This document shows positions 25,701-32,965 of a stretch of 64,000 nt of DNA, one piece after another (within the stretch, counting starts at the first letter, position 1; each line of letters begins with the position of its first letter). Position numbers and translations under genes: made by a program. The notes under the pieces were generated by a model, which saw only the letters and a list, made by a program, of their open reading frames with translations, had not been told where the DNA came from and did no database searches. Origin of the DNA: Oreocharis arfaki. Lineage: Eukaryota > Chordata > Aves > Passeriformes > Paramythiidae. The stretch covers positions 186,001 through 250,000 of the forward strand of contig VZRR01012411.1 in NCBI GenBank assembly GCA_013398015.1. Direction: 5' to 3'.

Positions 25701-26633
25701 AGTTTCATGAAACTGTCCTTCTGACACAGCGGAGATTCAAATAAGACACAGTTTGAAGGGAAAATGTTTCCTTCTCATATGGGCTTGCTGAGGGTCTCCT
25801 GCATGCATGGGATGAAGCTGGAGAGTCCAGAGAAAGGATATGTGCTGCTCTGTCCCAGAGGGCAGCTGTGGGAATTAAATCTGCTCCACTAAAGGTGTTA
25901 ATAGGAGTAGGTTAAAAGTCAGTGCACCAGTCTGACCACACCCCTTTTTCCTTTCACATCTTGTCACAGAAGACCAGCTGAGAGTTTAATTTACTGTAGA
26001 GCAGCATGTTTGCATCATCTGTAGATTGTAGTATGAGATAGAACGTCCCTTGCGTTTACAGAGAAGTACACCAGTCTTGTCATAGTGTCCCTCCATGGGT
26101 TTTTTTTTGTTTTTTTGTTTTGAGGGGATGGAATTTACAGAATATGATTTCTGTAAATATAATGTGTTTTATTACTCTGACTAAATTGTGTTCTGAGTTG
26201 GAACATACGTTTTCTACTAACATCCTTACTTTTCTGTGGTATTTTGGCTTGTCTTTTCATGGTAAGTTTCAGTAGTTGGGAGGGCTATTAAAAGGATCAA
26301 AATAACTGAAAGAGATGCTAGGACACAGGTTCAGTTTATCGAGATGTTTAATTTTAGTACTGGTCTAAGTCTTCTTTGTTCAATTTGTGGGTGTAGCTTT
26401 ACATGTCTCATAACTCATCCATCTGTCAATCTCTGTTTCCTGTTGAAGGAATGAAGGCTGTTAACTTACGAACATATAAAGTAGAAACAATCCAGTCCAA
26501 ACATCTTTTTCTTAAAATGAGTTGTCTGTTTTGCAGAAACAACTACAAGGAATACTCTATGGAGTCCAGGTTGCACTTCAGAATTCACGCAGCACTTGAC
26601 AGCTTGAAGGTGTCACCTGCTTCAACACCTTGA
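4596..26633 (+). CDS. TTC39B: TTC39B, 17 C-terminal coding exons (5' end outside window)
   Basis: Seen: 17 exons on the + strand, each bounded by AG/GT, join without a frameshift or internal stop: 4596-4700, 7131-7262, 9107-9183, 10299-10366, 12353-12417, 12583-12688, 14013-14078, 15669-15777, 16636-16703, 16789-16848, 17174-17335, 18451-18542, 18843-18963, 20855-20966, 24205-24322, 25423-25539, 26537-26633. They give 1675 nt, a 557-residue C-terminal part plus TGA. The first exon begins with the last base of a split codon, so coding sequence continues upstream. Segments such as MHAEICYAECLLQKAAL, FIKGGLKIRTSYQIYKEC and MMYVWNGFAVVGKR match TTC39B as I remember it better than TTC39A or TTC39C. 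Known: the family (TTC39/Iml2, formerly DUF3808) is built of helical TPR-like repeats with no enzymatic motif. TTC39B promotes ubiquitination and degradation of liver X receptors and affects HDL cholesterol. Human TTC39B is about 680 residues, so roughly 125 N-terminal residues are missing here. The paralogue call rests on memory, not a search. Confidence 0.92.
4730..4755. repeat. Perfect 11-bp inverted repeat, 4-nt loop
   Basis: GTAAACAGATA and TATCTGTTTAC flank TATC. It lies 29 nt downstream of the first visible exon's 5' splice site, so a hairpin could form in the pre-mRNA. Confidence 0.7.
5152..5203. repeat. 26-bp tandem duplication, two copies
   Basis: The unit begins TCTTCTGACTAATTCTGC. 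The two copies are adjacent and differ only at the last base, indicating a recent local duplication or replication slippage. Confidence 0.8.
7131..7262 (+). CDS. TTC39B: TTC39B exon 2 of 17 visible
   Basis: Residues 36-78 (begins SKDSMYHALGYSTILVMQAA, ends KEALQTCQ), with Arg79 split at the 3' junction. The acceptor is TTTTCCCTAG and the donor AG|GTAAGC. The first base completes Trp35 from the previous exon. Confidence 0.92.
7263..9106 (+). other. TTC39B intron
   Basis: AT-rich. Nothing recognised on either strand. Confidence 0.7.
9107..9183 (+). CDS. TTC39B: TTC39B exon 3 of 17 visible
   Basis: Residues 80-104, a basic stretch then a polar linker (FRKRSTVVESLSNLVSKQ). The first base completes Arg79 and the last base starts Glu105. 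The acceptor is ACTATTTAG and the donor AAG|GTAAGT. Confidence 0.9.
9184..10298 (+). other. TTC39B intron
   Basis: Holds a T run near 10188-10202. Open frames on the minus strand (for example 9478-9792) lack any recognisable domain. Confidence 0.7.
10299..10366 (+). CDS. TTC39B: TTC39B exon 4 of 17 visible
   Basis: Residues 106-127, including MHAEICYAECLLQKAAL, one of the most conserved helices of the TTC39A/B family. The acceptor is TTATATAG and the donor CAG|GTAAAG. The preceding two bases complete Glu105. Confidence 0.92.
10367..12352 (+). other. TTC39B intron
   Basis: No recognised repeat or gene. Overlapping open frames on both strands near 11880-12230 have no familiar motif and are treated as chance. 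Confidence 0.7.
12353..12417 (+). CDS. TTC39B: TTC39B exon 5 of 17 visible
   Basis: Residues 128-148 (DENMINFIKGGLKIRTSYQ...), with Lys149 split at the donor AA|GTAAGC. The acceptor has a long pyrimidine tract (TTTTTTTTCTTCCAG). Confidence 0.92.
12583..12688 (+). CDS. TTC39B: TTC39B exon 6 of 17 visible
   Basis: Residues 150-184: a variable polar loop (QGNKSKNETYYQ) followed by the conserved FEGGVNLGIGAFNL segment. The preceding intron is only 165 bp. The donor is TTG|GTATGA, which is weak after +3. Confidence 0.9.
12689..14012 (+). other. TTC39B intron
   Basis: Nothing recognised beyond the splice sites. Confidence 0.7.
14013..14078 (+). CDS. TTC39B: TTC39B exon 7 of 17 visible
   Basis: Residues 185-206, exactly 22 codons in phase 0: MLSLLPGRILRLLEFIGF, then SGNR. 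This hydrophobic helix pair is highly conserved in the family. The acceptor is TGTTTCAG and the donor AGG|GTATTT. Confidence 0.92.
14079..15668 (+). other. TTC39B intron
   Basis: Nothing recognised beyond the splice sites. Confidence 0.7.
15669..15777 (+). CDS. TTC39B: TTC39B exon 8 of 17 visible
   Basis: Residues 207-242 (starts ELGLCQLREGASGSSLRAIL). Its second half is very hydrophobic (TFTLLVYHTYVSLIL). I read this as a packed TPR-like helix rather than a membrane span, because the family is not known to be membrane-anchored. Gly243 is split at the donor G|GTGAGA. Confidence 0.92.
15778..16635 (+). other. TTC39B intron
   Basis: Nothing recognised beyond the splice sites. Confidence 0.7.
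16636..16703 (+). CDS. TTC39B: TTC39B exon 9 of 17 visible
   Basis: Residues 244-265 (TGEANLQEADSLLEPYLQ, then KFPN), the first helix of a TPR-like unit. Two bases complete Gly243. It is separated from the next exon by only 85 bp. Confidence 0.92.
16789..16848 (+). CDS. TTC39B: TTC39B exon 10 of 17 visible
   Basis: Residues 266-285, exactly 20 codons in phase 0 (GSIILFYAARIDILKGNFEK), the second TPR helix and the start of the next unit. The donor is AAG|GTAAAT. Confidence 0.92.
16849..17173 (+). other. TTC39B intron (325 bp)
   Basis: Short intron with no recognised element. Confidence 0.7.
17174..17335 (+). CDS. TTC39B: TTC39B exon 11 of 17 visible
   Basis: Residues 286-339, 54 codons in phase 0 and the longest coding exon in the window. 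It contains the invariant-looking WKQIHHLCYWELMWCY and YADLLSKESRWSK segments. The acceptor is TACTCACAG and the donor AAG|GTAAAT. Confidence 0.93.
17336..18450 (+). other. TTC39B intron with clustered short direct repeats
   Basis: Between about 17620 and 17695 the words ACTCACTAA and ACTAGT recur several times. GTCAAGACTCACTAA occurs twice. This is cryptic simple sequence, with no coding signal. Confidence 0.7.
18451..18542 (+). CDS. TTC39B: TTC39B exon 12 of 17 visible
   Basis: Residues 340-369 (AIYVFQKAAILCMLPEDD, then an acidic linker and VVSLF), with Arg370 split. The acceptor is TTTGAAATAG, with a purine-rich end. The donor is AG|GTAAAC. Confidence 0.92.
18843..18963 (+). CDS. TTC39B: TTC39B exon 13 of 17 visible
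   Basis: Residues 371-410. It contains the family signature IAGKSIPTEKFAVRKARRY and the helix KLILPVL. The basic cluster RKARRY is the most positively charged patch in the visible protein. The donor is TTG|GTATTT. Confidence 0.92.
19150..19229. repeat. 17-bp-period direct repeat merged with two hairpins
   Basis: AAGTAGCAGTCCTAAACA occurs at 19150-19167 and 19167-19184. AGTCCTAAACAAGT (19157-19170) is a perfect inverted repeat of ACTTGTTTAGGACT (19184-19197). Directly after it, TGAACTTTT (19205-19213) pairs with AAAAGTTCA (19221-19229) around a 7-nt loop. A shorter alternative hairpin (arms 19074+100=19174-19183 and 19188-19197) uses the second repeat copy. Confidence 0.8.
20286..20330. repeat. 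Compound TG/TA microsatellite
   Basis: Alternating (TG)n and (TA)n blocks, with the GTGTGTGTATATATATAT unit present twice in tandem. Probably length-polymorphic. Confidence 0.85.
20855..20966 (+). CDS. TTC39B: TTC39B exon 14 of 17 visible
   Basis: Residues 411-447 (EMMYVWNGFAVVGKR, then a charged helix). The acceptor follows an unusually long T run at about 20836-20848. Asn448 is split at A|GTAAGT. Confidence 0.92.
20967..24204 (+). other. TTC39B intron (3238 bp)
   Basis: The longest intron between the visible coding exons. It has small A-rich simple repeats (AAAATAAAAC type, about 21450-21480) and T runs. No repeat family was recognised. Confidence 0.7.
24205..24322 (+). CDS. TTC39B: TTC39B exon 15 of 17 visible
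   Basis: Residues 449-486: YYVDDACMLQLLKGLCLKHL followed by GRLMQAELCFSKVIQ, a canonical-looking TPR helix-turn-helix. Ser487 is split. The preceding intron (3238 bp) is the longest between the visible coding exons. Confidence 0.92.
24323..25422 (+). other. TTC39B intron
   Basis: AT-rich. Nothing recognised. Confidence 0.7.
25423..25539 (+). CDS. TTC39B: TTC39B exon 16 of 17 visible
   Basis: Residues 488-525 (begins EKQIKYDSYLVPFTLYELGL). This is the last TPR unit, with the helix DEREKAIRYIETA. Lys526 is split at AA|GTAAGT. Confidence 0.92.
25540..26536 (+). other. TTC39B last intron
   Basis: Nothing recognised except a T/G run near 26100-26125. Confidence 0.7.
26537..26633 (+). CDS. TTC39B: TTC39B terminal coding exon (17 of 17), with TGA stop
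   Basis: Residues 527-557: NNYKEYSMESRLHFRIHAAL then the tail DSLKVSPASTP and TGA at 26631-26633. The conserved part ends at the HAAL helix. The short Ser/Pro-rich tail differs from the mammalian ending as I remember it, as expected for a free C-terminus. Confidence 0.93.
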
Positions 26634-26659
26634 ATGAGGAGGGATGCTTTTCATGCATC

Positions 26660-26665
26660 AATAAA
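26660..26665 (+). terminator. Candidate proximal poly(A) signal AATAAA for TTC39B
   Basis: AATAAA 27 nt after the stop codon, followed within 25 nt by T-rich sequence. Use of this site would give a very short 3' UTR. Confidence 0.5.
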
Positions 26666-26891
26666 TAGCCTACACAATCTTTTTGCGATCTTTTTTTAAT
26701 CATGGAGAAGAACATAATGATTGTTTTCTGTCACTGCTGGTTTGATGTATGTCATTCTTTTAGACTTTTTCTGTATAGCACCTATACTGTATCTACGTGC
26801 TGTTTTAAAGAAGACCTTGTTTTTTGTTTGATAAAAGTAATTTAATATTTGACTTGAATGGGGGATATTTTTTAAAAAAAGGTGATGGTGC

Positions 26892-26897
26892 AATAAA
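26892..26897 (+). terminator. Candidate poly(A) signal AATAAA for TTC39B
   Basis: AATAAA about 260 nt after the stop codon. A T run follows about 15 nt downstream and a GT-rich stretch about 45 nt downstream, the usual arrangement for cleavage and polyadenylation. I prefer this to the proximal hexamer, but only modestly. Confidence 0.5.
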
Positions 26898-26920
26898 GTT
26901 TAATGAAAACACTTTTTTTT

Positions 26921-29900
26921 TATATGAGAACAGTTGCTGGTTATGCAGTGGAACTGGTGATAATTTCTGCATTTTTCGAAAGTTTCATTTTCTACAGTAC
27001 ACTTGAGACTTTTTTGCCTCTGGAACAAAAATGCAATGTCTGCAGATAACCTTATCCAGATTTGGCATACCATACTCTGAAATTTGTGTTCCAGAGGAAA
27101 GAATTAGTAATCTTTGATTTAATTTTTTGTTTTCATTTAAAAATTTTTTTTATTTTTTCGATTTTCATTTTGTTCCCAAAATGAGCCTGACTGTAGTGCA
27201 ATATTTTTACTCTGTCAGACGAAGCTAAGCAGGGCCACAGTTATAATGTCTTTGCAGGTCTGTTTCATTCCCGAATGCTTATGGGGGATATTTTTCAGTT
27301 GTAGAAAAGCAGAGCTATAAAGGACATTATGTCCTTGTTCTAAAGTAGAATCAGCAGTCTTAAGCTGATCCTGACGGATTTATTTAACCTGTTTAAAAAA
27401 AAAAAAGCTTGCACTGAGAACATTTGCGTTGGAACTTAGGCAAGATGTCTTTCCGAGTGAGAAAAGACTGGGAAATTTTGTCTAGTGTCTACCCCAAATA
27501 ATTCTTGGCACAACTGAAACTGATTGTTTCCCATCTTCCCTGTCATGGACCTGGAGAAAGGATTGTTCTTTCCCTTTTTGAAGCAATCATTTAATATTTG
27601 TAGACTGGCATCCTAGTTAGTGTTCTCTGTTCTTGGATCTTAACCAAAGCAGATAAAAAATTGGTAGATTTATGTATTTTCCTAATAACGAGAATAATTC
27701 ATACTAATGGAAGTTGATTGTACCTCAAAAAGTGAATCCACTTTTAAACTTGCAGTTAAGAAAATGTGCATATTCTAGTCTAATTTCTACCAGAAATGTG
27801 GAGTAAAACTAAGATACTTATAAGTGCATGCATTTTTTTTTTATGCTTATATGCAAGCAGCAGTATCTAATTGAATTTCCCATTTCTTTAGATACACAGA
27901 TTCTAGCTGTCCTTAAGAATGTATTTGGTTTTTATTTAAGTATGCACCCAATAGCTCTTCTTTCACTAGCTATTGCAGAACTCGCCATTTCCATATTTTA
28001 TCAGTGCCAGTAAGTTTACTTCTGCACAGTAAATTCATAGTACCTATGCTCGTGTATGTGATTCGATGCCCTTAACTACCACCCAAACAAAATCAGGACA
28101 AAAGAAATAGGTGAAAAATGTGTCCTCAGTAAATGAGTAACTAAAGTTTCTAATTAAACAGTCAATATAATCCAAGTACTATGGCAGTTCTTCTCAGGTT
28201 ACTGAGAACGCAGCTTTCTTCTATGACTTATAAATAATGGGGTCATTTAATTGTTTATAATTCTGTAATACAGTGGTATATTTACGGAGTAGTAAGAGTT
28301 TAAAAATATTACCTAAATAAACATAACGGGTCTGTAAGAATGGGAACCTGATCCAAAGTCTGTTTTTCTTTGTTTGTTTGGAATTCTGCTTATTGTAAAT
28401 GTGTAACTAAGTTATTGTATAAAATTATACACATGTAGGTTTGAAGCTTAAATACCTGAGACACGGAATTACTGATAAAATAAGCATGTTCATTTTCAAA
28501 TGTATTCAGTTGACTGTAGCTAAACTTCAAAACAGATATTAGCATATGCTGCCAACTGACTTCTCTAAAGATTTGCCCATTTATAAATATAATCTGATTG
28601 CAAACTGTAGTGAGCATAAACTCATATATTTTCAGGAAATACTTCTAATGCATCTGTGGGCATTATATGTTCAGTTTAGGATTATTTTGGTTTAATCTGA
28701 GTATTGGATTGGGGTCTGCTTCATTTTCCTGTGGAAGGTGATGGCAACAATTGCCAGTAAAACTTCTGTAATTTGTGTTCCAAATAGTACTTCACTCTAG
28801 AAGAGTTATAACTGGGACTACAGACTCTCAAGATGGAGCATGATGTAGTCTCTGATCTCTTGTTTTTGTGAGGAGTGTCTTACAGCTAATACTTAATGGG
28901 TGATTTGAGATAGAAATCAAAATTGACAAAAAATGAACAATGATATTCCTTAGAAACTGATTTTTTCGAAGTTTAGTACAAAGCTTGAAGTAGCAGTGTA
29001 CGTTTTTCCATGGGTGATGTTACTGACTGAAGAGAGAATAAAAAGAACTGTTTTCTTCAGTTCAGCCTTCCAAAGGTAATAGTCGTTCCCTGTGTATGTT
29101 ATACTTTGTTCTTTTGGAATCAGCCTTTTTGCACTCGTTCAGAGAACAGGCTGATCAGCACAAATTTGCAATACCCTCTGTAGTGTTTTGGGGATCCAGT
29201 GTAAAGTACTATTTAGAGCTTGTCTCCTTTATGTGCTGCTGTTTCCCAGACTTTGCTAGAAAGATTGCTTGATCAGGATTCCTAGCTTTAAGCTTTATTC
29301 TGGACATTTTTTTCCAAGTTGTTAATGGTGGAAATATAAATGTGTGAGAGTGATTTGTAACCCTTCAGTTAAGGTAGGTCTCCACAGAGCTGCAAGAGAT
29401 GCTTTGTTTTCCAAATGCTGCTGAAAAGTGCATGTTTCCCTGACACAATGCATCGGTGATGCAGTATTATTTAGAACATTATGTCTGAGTTTAGTGATTT
29501 CTGTCTAAGAGTTCAGACAAAGGCTCTGTGGCTTTTTTTTTTTTTTTTTTAATCTGCTGTATACTGTACTGGGCCTTAAATACAGTCTGATTTAGTCTTA
29601 ACTGCTGTTTATAATATTCACCTCACATGCTCGTCCTCCACGGGAATTTTGAATATTGTGCTGAGACTTTGAAACTAAGCAAAGCTGATAATTTACCTAT
29701 GATGCTATAGCCTCTCTTGATAATAGTAGGAATTGTAGTATATACAAGAGGAAATTTAATTTGTTAGTTTAAGCAAGCAAGGCTAAGCTTACAGTTACAT
29801 TATGACAAAAGGTAATTTAGTTTTTCTGATAATAGATGTGTATTTTTTTTAAGGTAAGCAATAATAAATTAACCTGGTTATAGGACAAAGCTTTTCTTTG

Positions 29901-32514
29901 ATTAAGAATTGCCTACTTAGAAACTTACAGAAAACTTCTTGTCTGTGCATATCAATCAAATGTTTAATCTGTTGAAAGATCGTTGTACGATGGTTTGCAA
30001 GTCTTTATTCATCGGTTTTTAACAGAGATTGAAAGCAAATATATTCTAAAAGAAAGCTGATGCAAGATTGTTACATATCTGTTCTAATACGTGTGAGTAG
30101 CAGCTGTATGTAGCACTTTATGGCCAGAGAAATGTACAATAATCAGATCTTGTTATGTTTCTGAAACACCTTGCAAATGTGTAAAACAAGTAATTTCTTG
30201 TAACAAATTCAGCTTAGGCTTTGCAATTATTTTATTACTAATCTTAATGTTTCATGTCTTTTGTTTCTGTGTATTCTTATACTGCCTAGTTCAACAAAGA
30301 ATGTTTATATTTGCTCTGGTGCTGCAGTTTTTTTGCTTCTGATCTTTTGAGATTTGCACATGTTCTTATCTGGTACTTGATGAGTAAACAATGACAGAAG
30401 AACAGAAAATGAGGAATGAAGTATATTCTGGTTTAAAGAGCATGTAGGAATGTTCATTGTGATGCAGTGGAATGGATTTTCACTTCAGAGGAATAAATCA
30501 CATCTGCTTGTGCTACTGAATGCTGAATTTGGCACTGTATTCTAGTTGTTCATCAAAGACCTTCAACTGAGATTTACCAAAGCGTTATCATCAAAAAAGG
30601 CCTGATCTCCAGTTGGAACATGCTACCTTGGGTGTAGAGCTCTTATACAATGTGTCCAGACTGAGAGGTTGTACAAAGCTGTCAAGGTCTGTTGAGTGAA
30701 TAGAGGGTCTTTTGAATGTAGATAGTAAATAAAAAATAAGCTAAGGGGTTTTTTTGTTTGTTTGGGGGATTTTTGTTGTGCTGCTGGTGTTTGGGGATTT
30801 TTTTTATTGTGTTTTGGGTTTTGGTTTGGTTTTTTTTTTTCCTTAATCTGCTAATAAATGCTATAGGACAGATGCATAAAGAAACAGTGTGGCTCTTAAC
30901 TTTGCAATTGGTAGAAGAGTACCCTCTCTATCCTTTTTCTAGTAATGTAAGCATGTACTTCCAGTCTATAGAGAAGCACATGTCAGCTAGTAATCCCAGG
31001 TAGAAACATCTTCCTGGATTTAGTCACTTAGCTAAAGAGAGAGCTTCTTCAAACACATAAGCAGAAGGAGATGTCTGTTTTCTGTGTCAGGTCTTCTGGT
31101 CCATGAAAACTTCAGCGGGCCAGATTCAATATCTATGCCATTGAAGCATGGAGAGTACTCAGTGTTTGTGTCATGTGACTGTGGGTAAAGTTAAGGTTTT
31201 ACTAAAGTCCCACCTGAGAGGTTAGTAGTTTTACCTGCTTGAGCACATCAATGTGGACTTCAAAACTCAATTTTCTTACTGTAAAGTCGATACAAGAGTA
31301 TATAAGGACAATTTTACTGACATGCTTAAATGACACGTTACTTCATTATTTACAGTCAGGGTGGAAGGATATGCAAAATTAGGTTAATGTTATGTATACA
31401 GCTTATGTTAGGCTTAACTTGTTCCAGAGCAATAGGAGGTCTTCAGAATTAAACTTACCTGTAGAAAAGAGGGCAATATGAATTTAGGTATGGTTTTATT
31501 TTCATTACAGTTTTGCTCGAGGTGCAAAACTTATGTCCAGGGAAAACACGATGCTTAAATATACTCAGGTACAGATATAAAACTTTTATTTGTAACACCT
31601 AGACCACCTGATTAGATTCTCTCTCTTTTAAGAGAGGTTCAGTATTGCATGCATTGATGAACTTCAGCAGTATTCTATGAAGGAATCTAGCTGTAGTTTA
31701 AAATTTCATGTGGTGTAGAATATGCATGCTCAAGCTTTGCTTGGAAAAGATGCATGGCTTAAATCTCTCTCCACATTCTAGTCGTATCAGTAAAGTTGCT
31801 TCAAATCCATCTGTACTAGCTTTTTCATAGGAACATGGAAAACTTGTTGAAAATGAGAGAATGTCAGATGTTCCTTCACCTACTATTAATTGGTTTTACA
31901 CTTTGAAGAAAGTTTAGCTTTTTTTTTTCTTTTTTTAATAATACGAGTAAAATCCAAGGTCAGTTTCTTTTCGCAACCCAAATGGAAATTACTCCTCCTG
32001 TAATTTCCATTAATTTTGTTAGACTGATCATATGCTGTGGAAGCAACTTACTTCATTTATTGCAATCAGTAATACTAATAGTACTATAATCATTGTGTCT
32101 ACTTCATAATGAATCTTTGAAGTGGAAACTGCTTTAAATCAGATTTTTGTGAGCTGGAAGAAAAGGAAAACAGGTGAAAGTAGAATGTGTTGTGGGGAGT
32201 TCAGTGTGTCTGTAGAAGATGACCAGTTGCATCAGGACCTTACTTTAAATGCAGTGTAATCTGGAGGCCAATGACAATACATCTAGTGAATATCAACTTA
32301 CAGGCTATTTTTTTACAAACTAAGATTTCAATAGTTTAAACAGAAGAAAATAAATAAGCCTTGCCTGAAAAATAAAACCTGCAACCAAAAATACTGTATT
32401 CTGTTGAGTAATAACAGTTCTTACTGAACAAGTCAGTCTTTCAAGGAAATCTGAGAAAGAGCCAGATAAGTTAACTAAACATGTTGGATATGTGCTGTGT
32501 GTGAAAAGTTACTT
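26921..32514. other. Intergenic (or distal 3' UTR) sequence
   Basis: AT-rich with no convincing long coding frame. It holds poly-T near 29535-29551, a G/T-rich tract (30745-30842) and one exon-like 58-nt segment (31511-31568, see findings). Any longer TTC39B 3' UTR would extend into its start. Confidence 0.6.
30745..30842 (+). repeat. G/T-only tract
   Basis: Nearly 100 nt composed almost entirely of G and T on the + strand (T runs broken by GTTTG and GGGG blocks). Low-complexity sequence, one of four such tracts downstream of TTC39B. Confidence 0.75.
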
Positions 32515-32965
32515 GTAGAATGTTGGAGGTTGGAAGGGATCTTCAAGATCATCTGGTCTCAACTCCACTTCCCACCGTGGGCAGGGGCACCTTCCCATAA
32601 ACCAGGTTGCTCAAGGCTTTGTCCAGCCTGGCCTTCAACACTTCCAGGGATGTGGCATCCACAAGTTCTCTGGGCAACCTGCTCCAGTGCCTCACTACCC
32701 TCACAGTAAAGAATTTCTTCCTAATATCTAACCTAAATTTCCCCTCTTTCAATTTGTACCCATTCCTCCTTGTCCTGTCACTGCCGGTGCTGAATCCCCT
32801 CCCTTGCTCTGCTGGCCAGGCTGCTTTTTTTGATGCAGCCCAGGATGTGGTTGGCTTTCTGGGCTGCAAGTGCACATTGCCAGCTCATGTTGAGTTTTTC
32901 ATCAACCATCCTCTCATCTCTTTTTCTCCAGGAGGTATCTCTCTTCGTTGATACCTTTGGGAGTT
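32515..32965 (-). mobile_element. CR1 LINE 3' fragment
   Basis: On the minus strand the sequence reads as the C-terminal end of CR1 ORF2 (DEKLNMSWQCALAAQKAN, NGYKLKEGKFRLDIRKKFF, then RLPRELVDATSLEVLKARLD). The CR1 3' UTR follows, ending in GATCCCTTCCAACCTCCAACATTCTA. Compared with full-length elements, the two ORF2 pieces are joined with the intervening part missing, so the copy has an internal deletion besides 5' truncation. The reading frame over the last 100 codons is open, which suggests moderate age. The 5' limit is approximate. Confidence 0.92.

Larger units (their letters stand above)
26634..26920 (+). other. TTC39B: TTC39B 3' UTR, proximal part
   Basis: AT-rich non-coding sequence directly after the stop codon, containing two canonical AATAAA hexamers. 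The true cleavage site cannot be fixed from sequence alone. Further AATAAA hexamers downstream (for example 28316) allow longer 3' UTRs. Confidence 0.6.
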
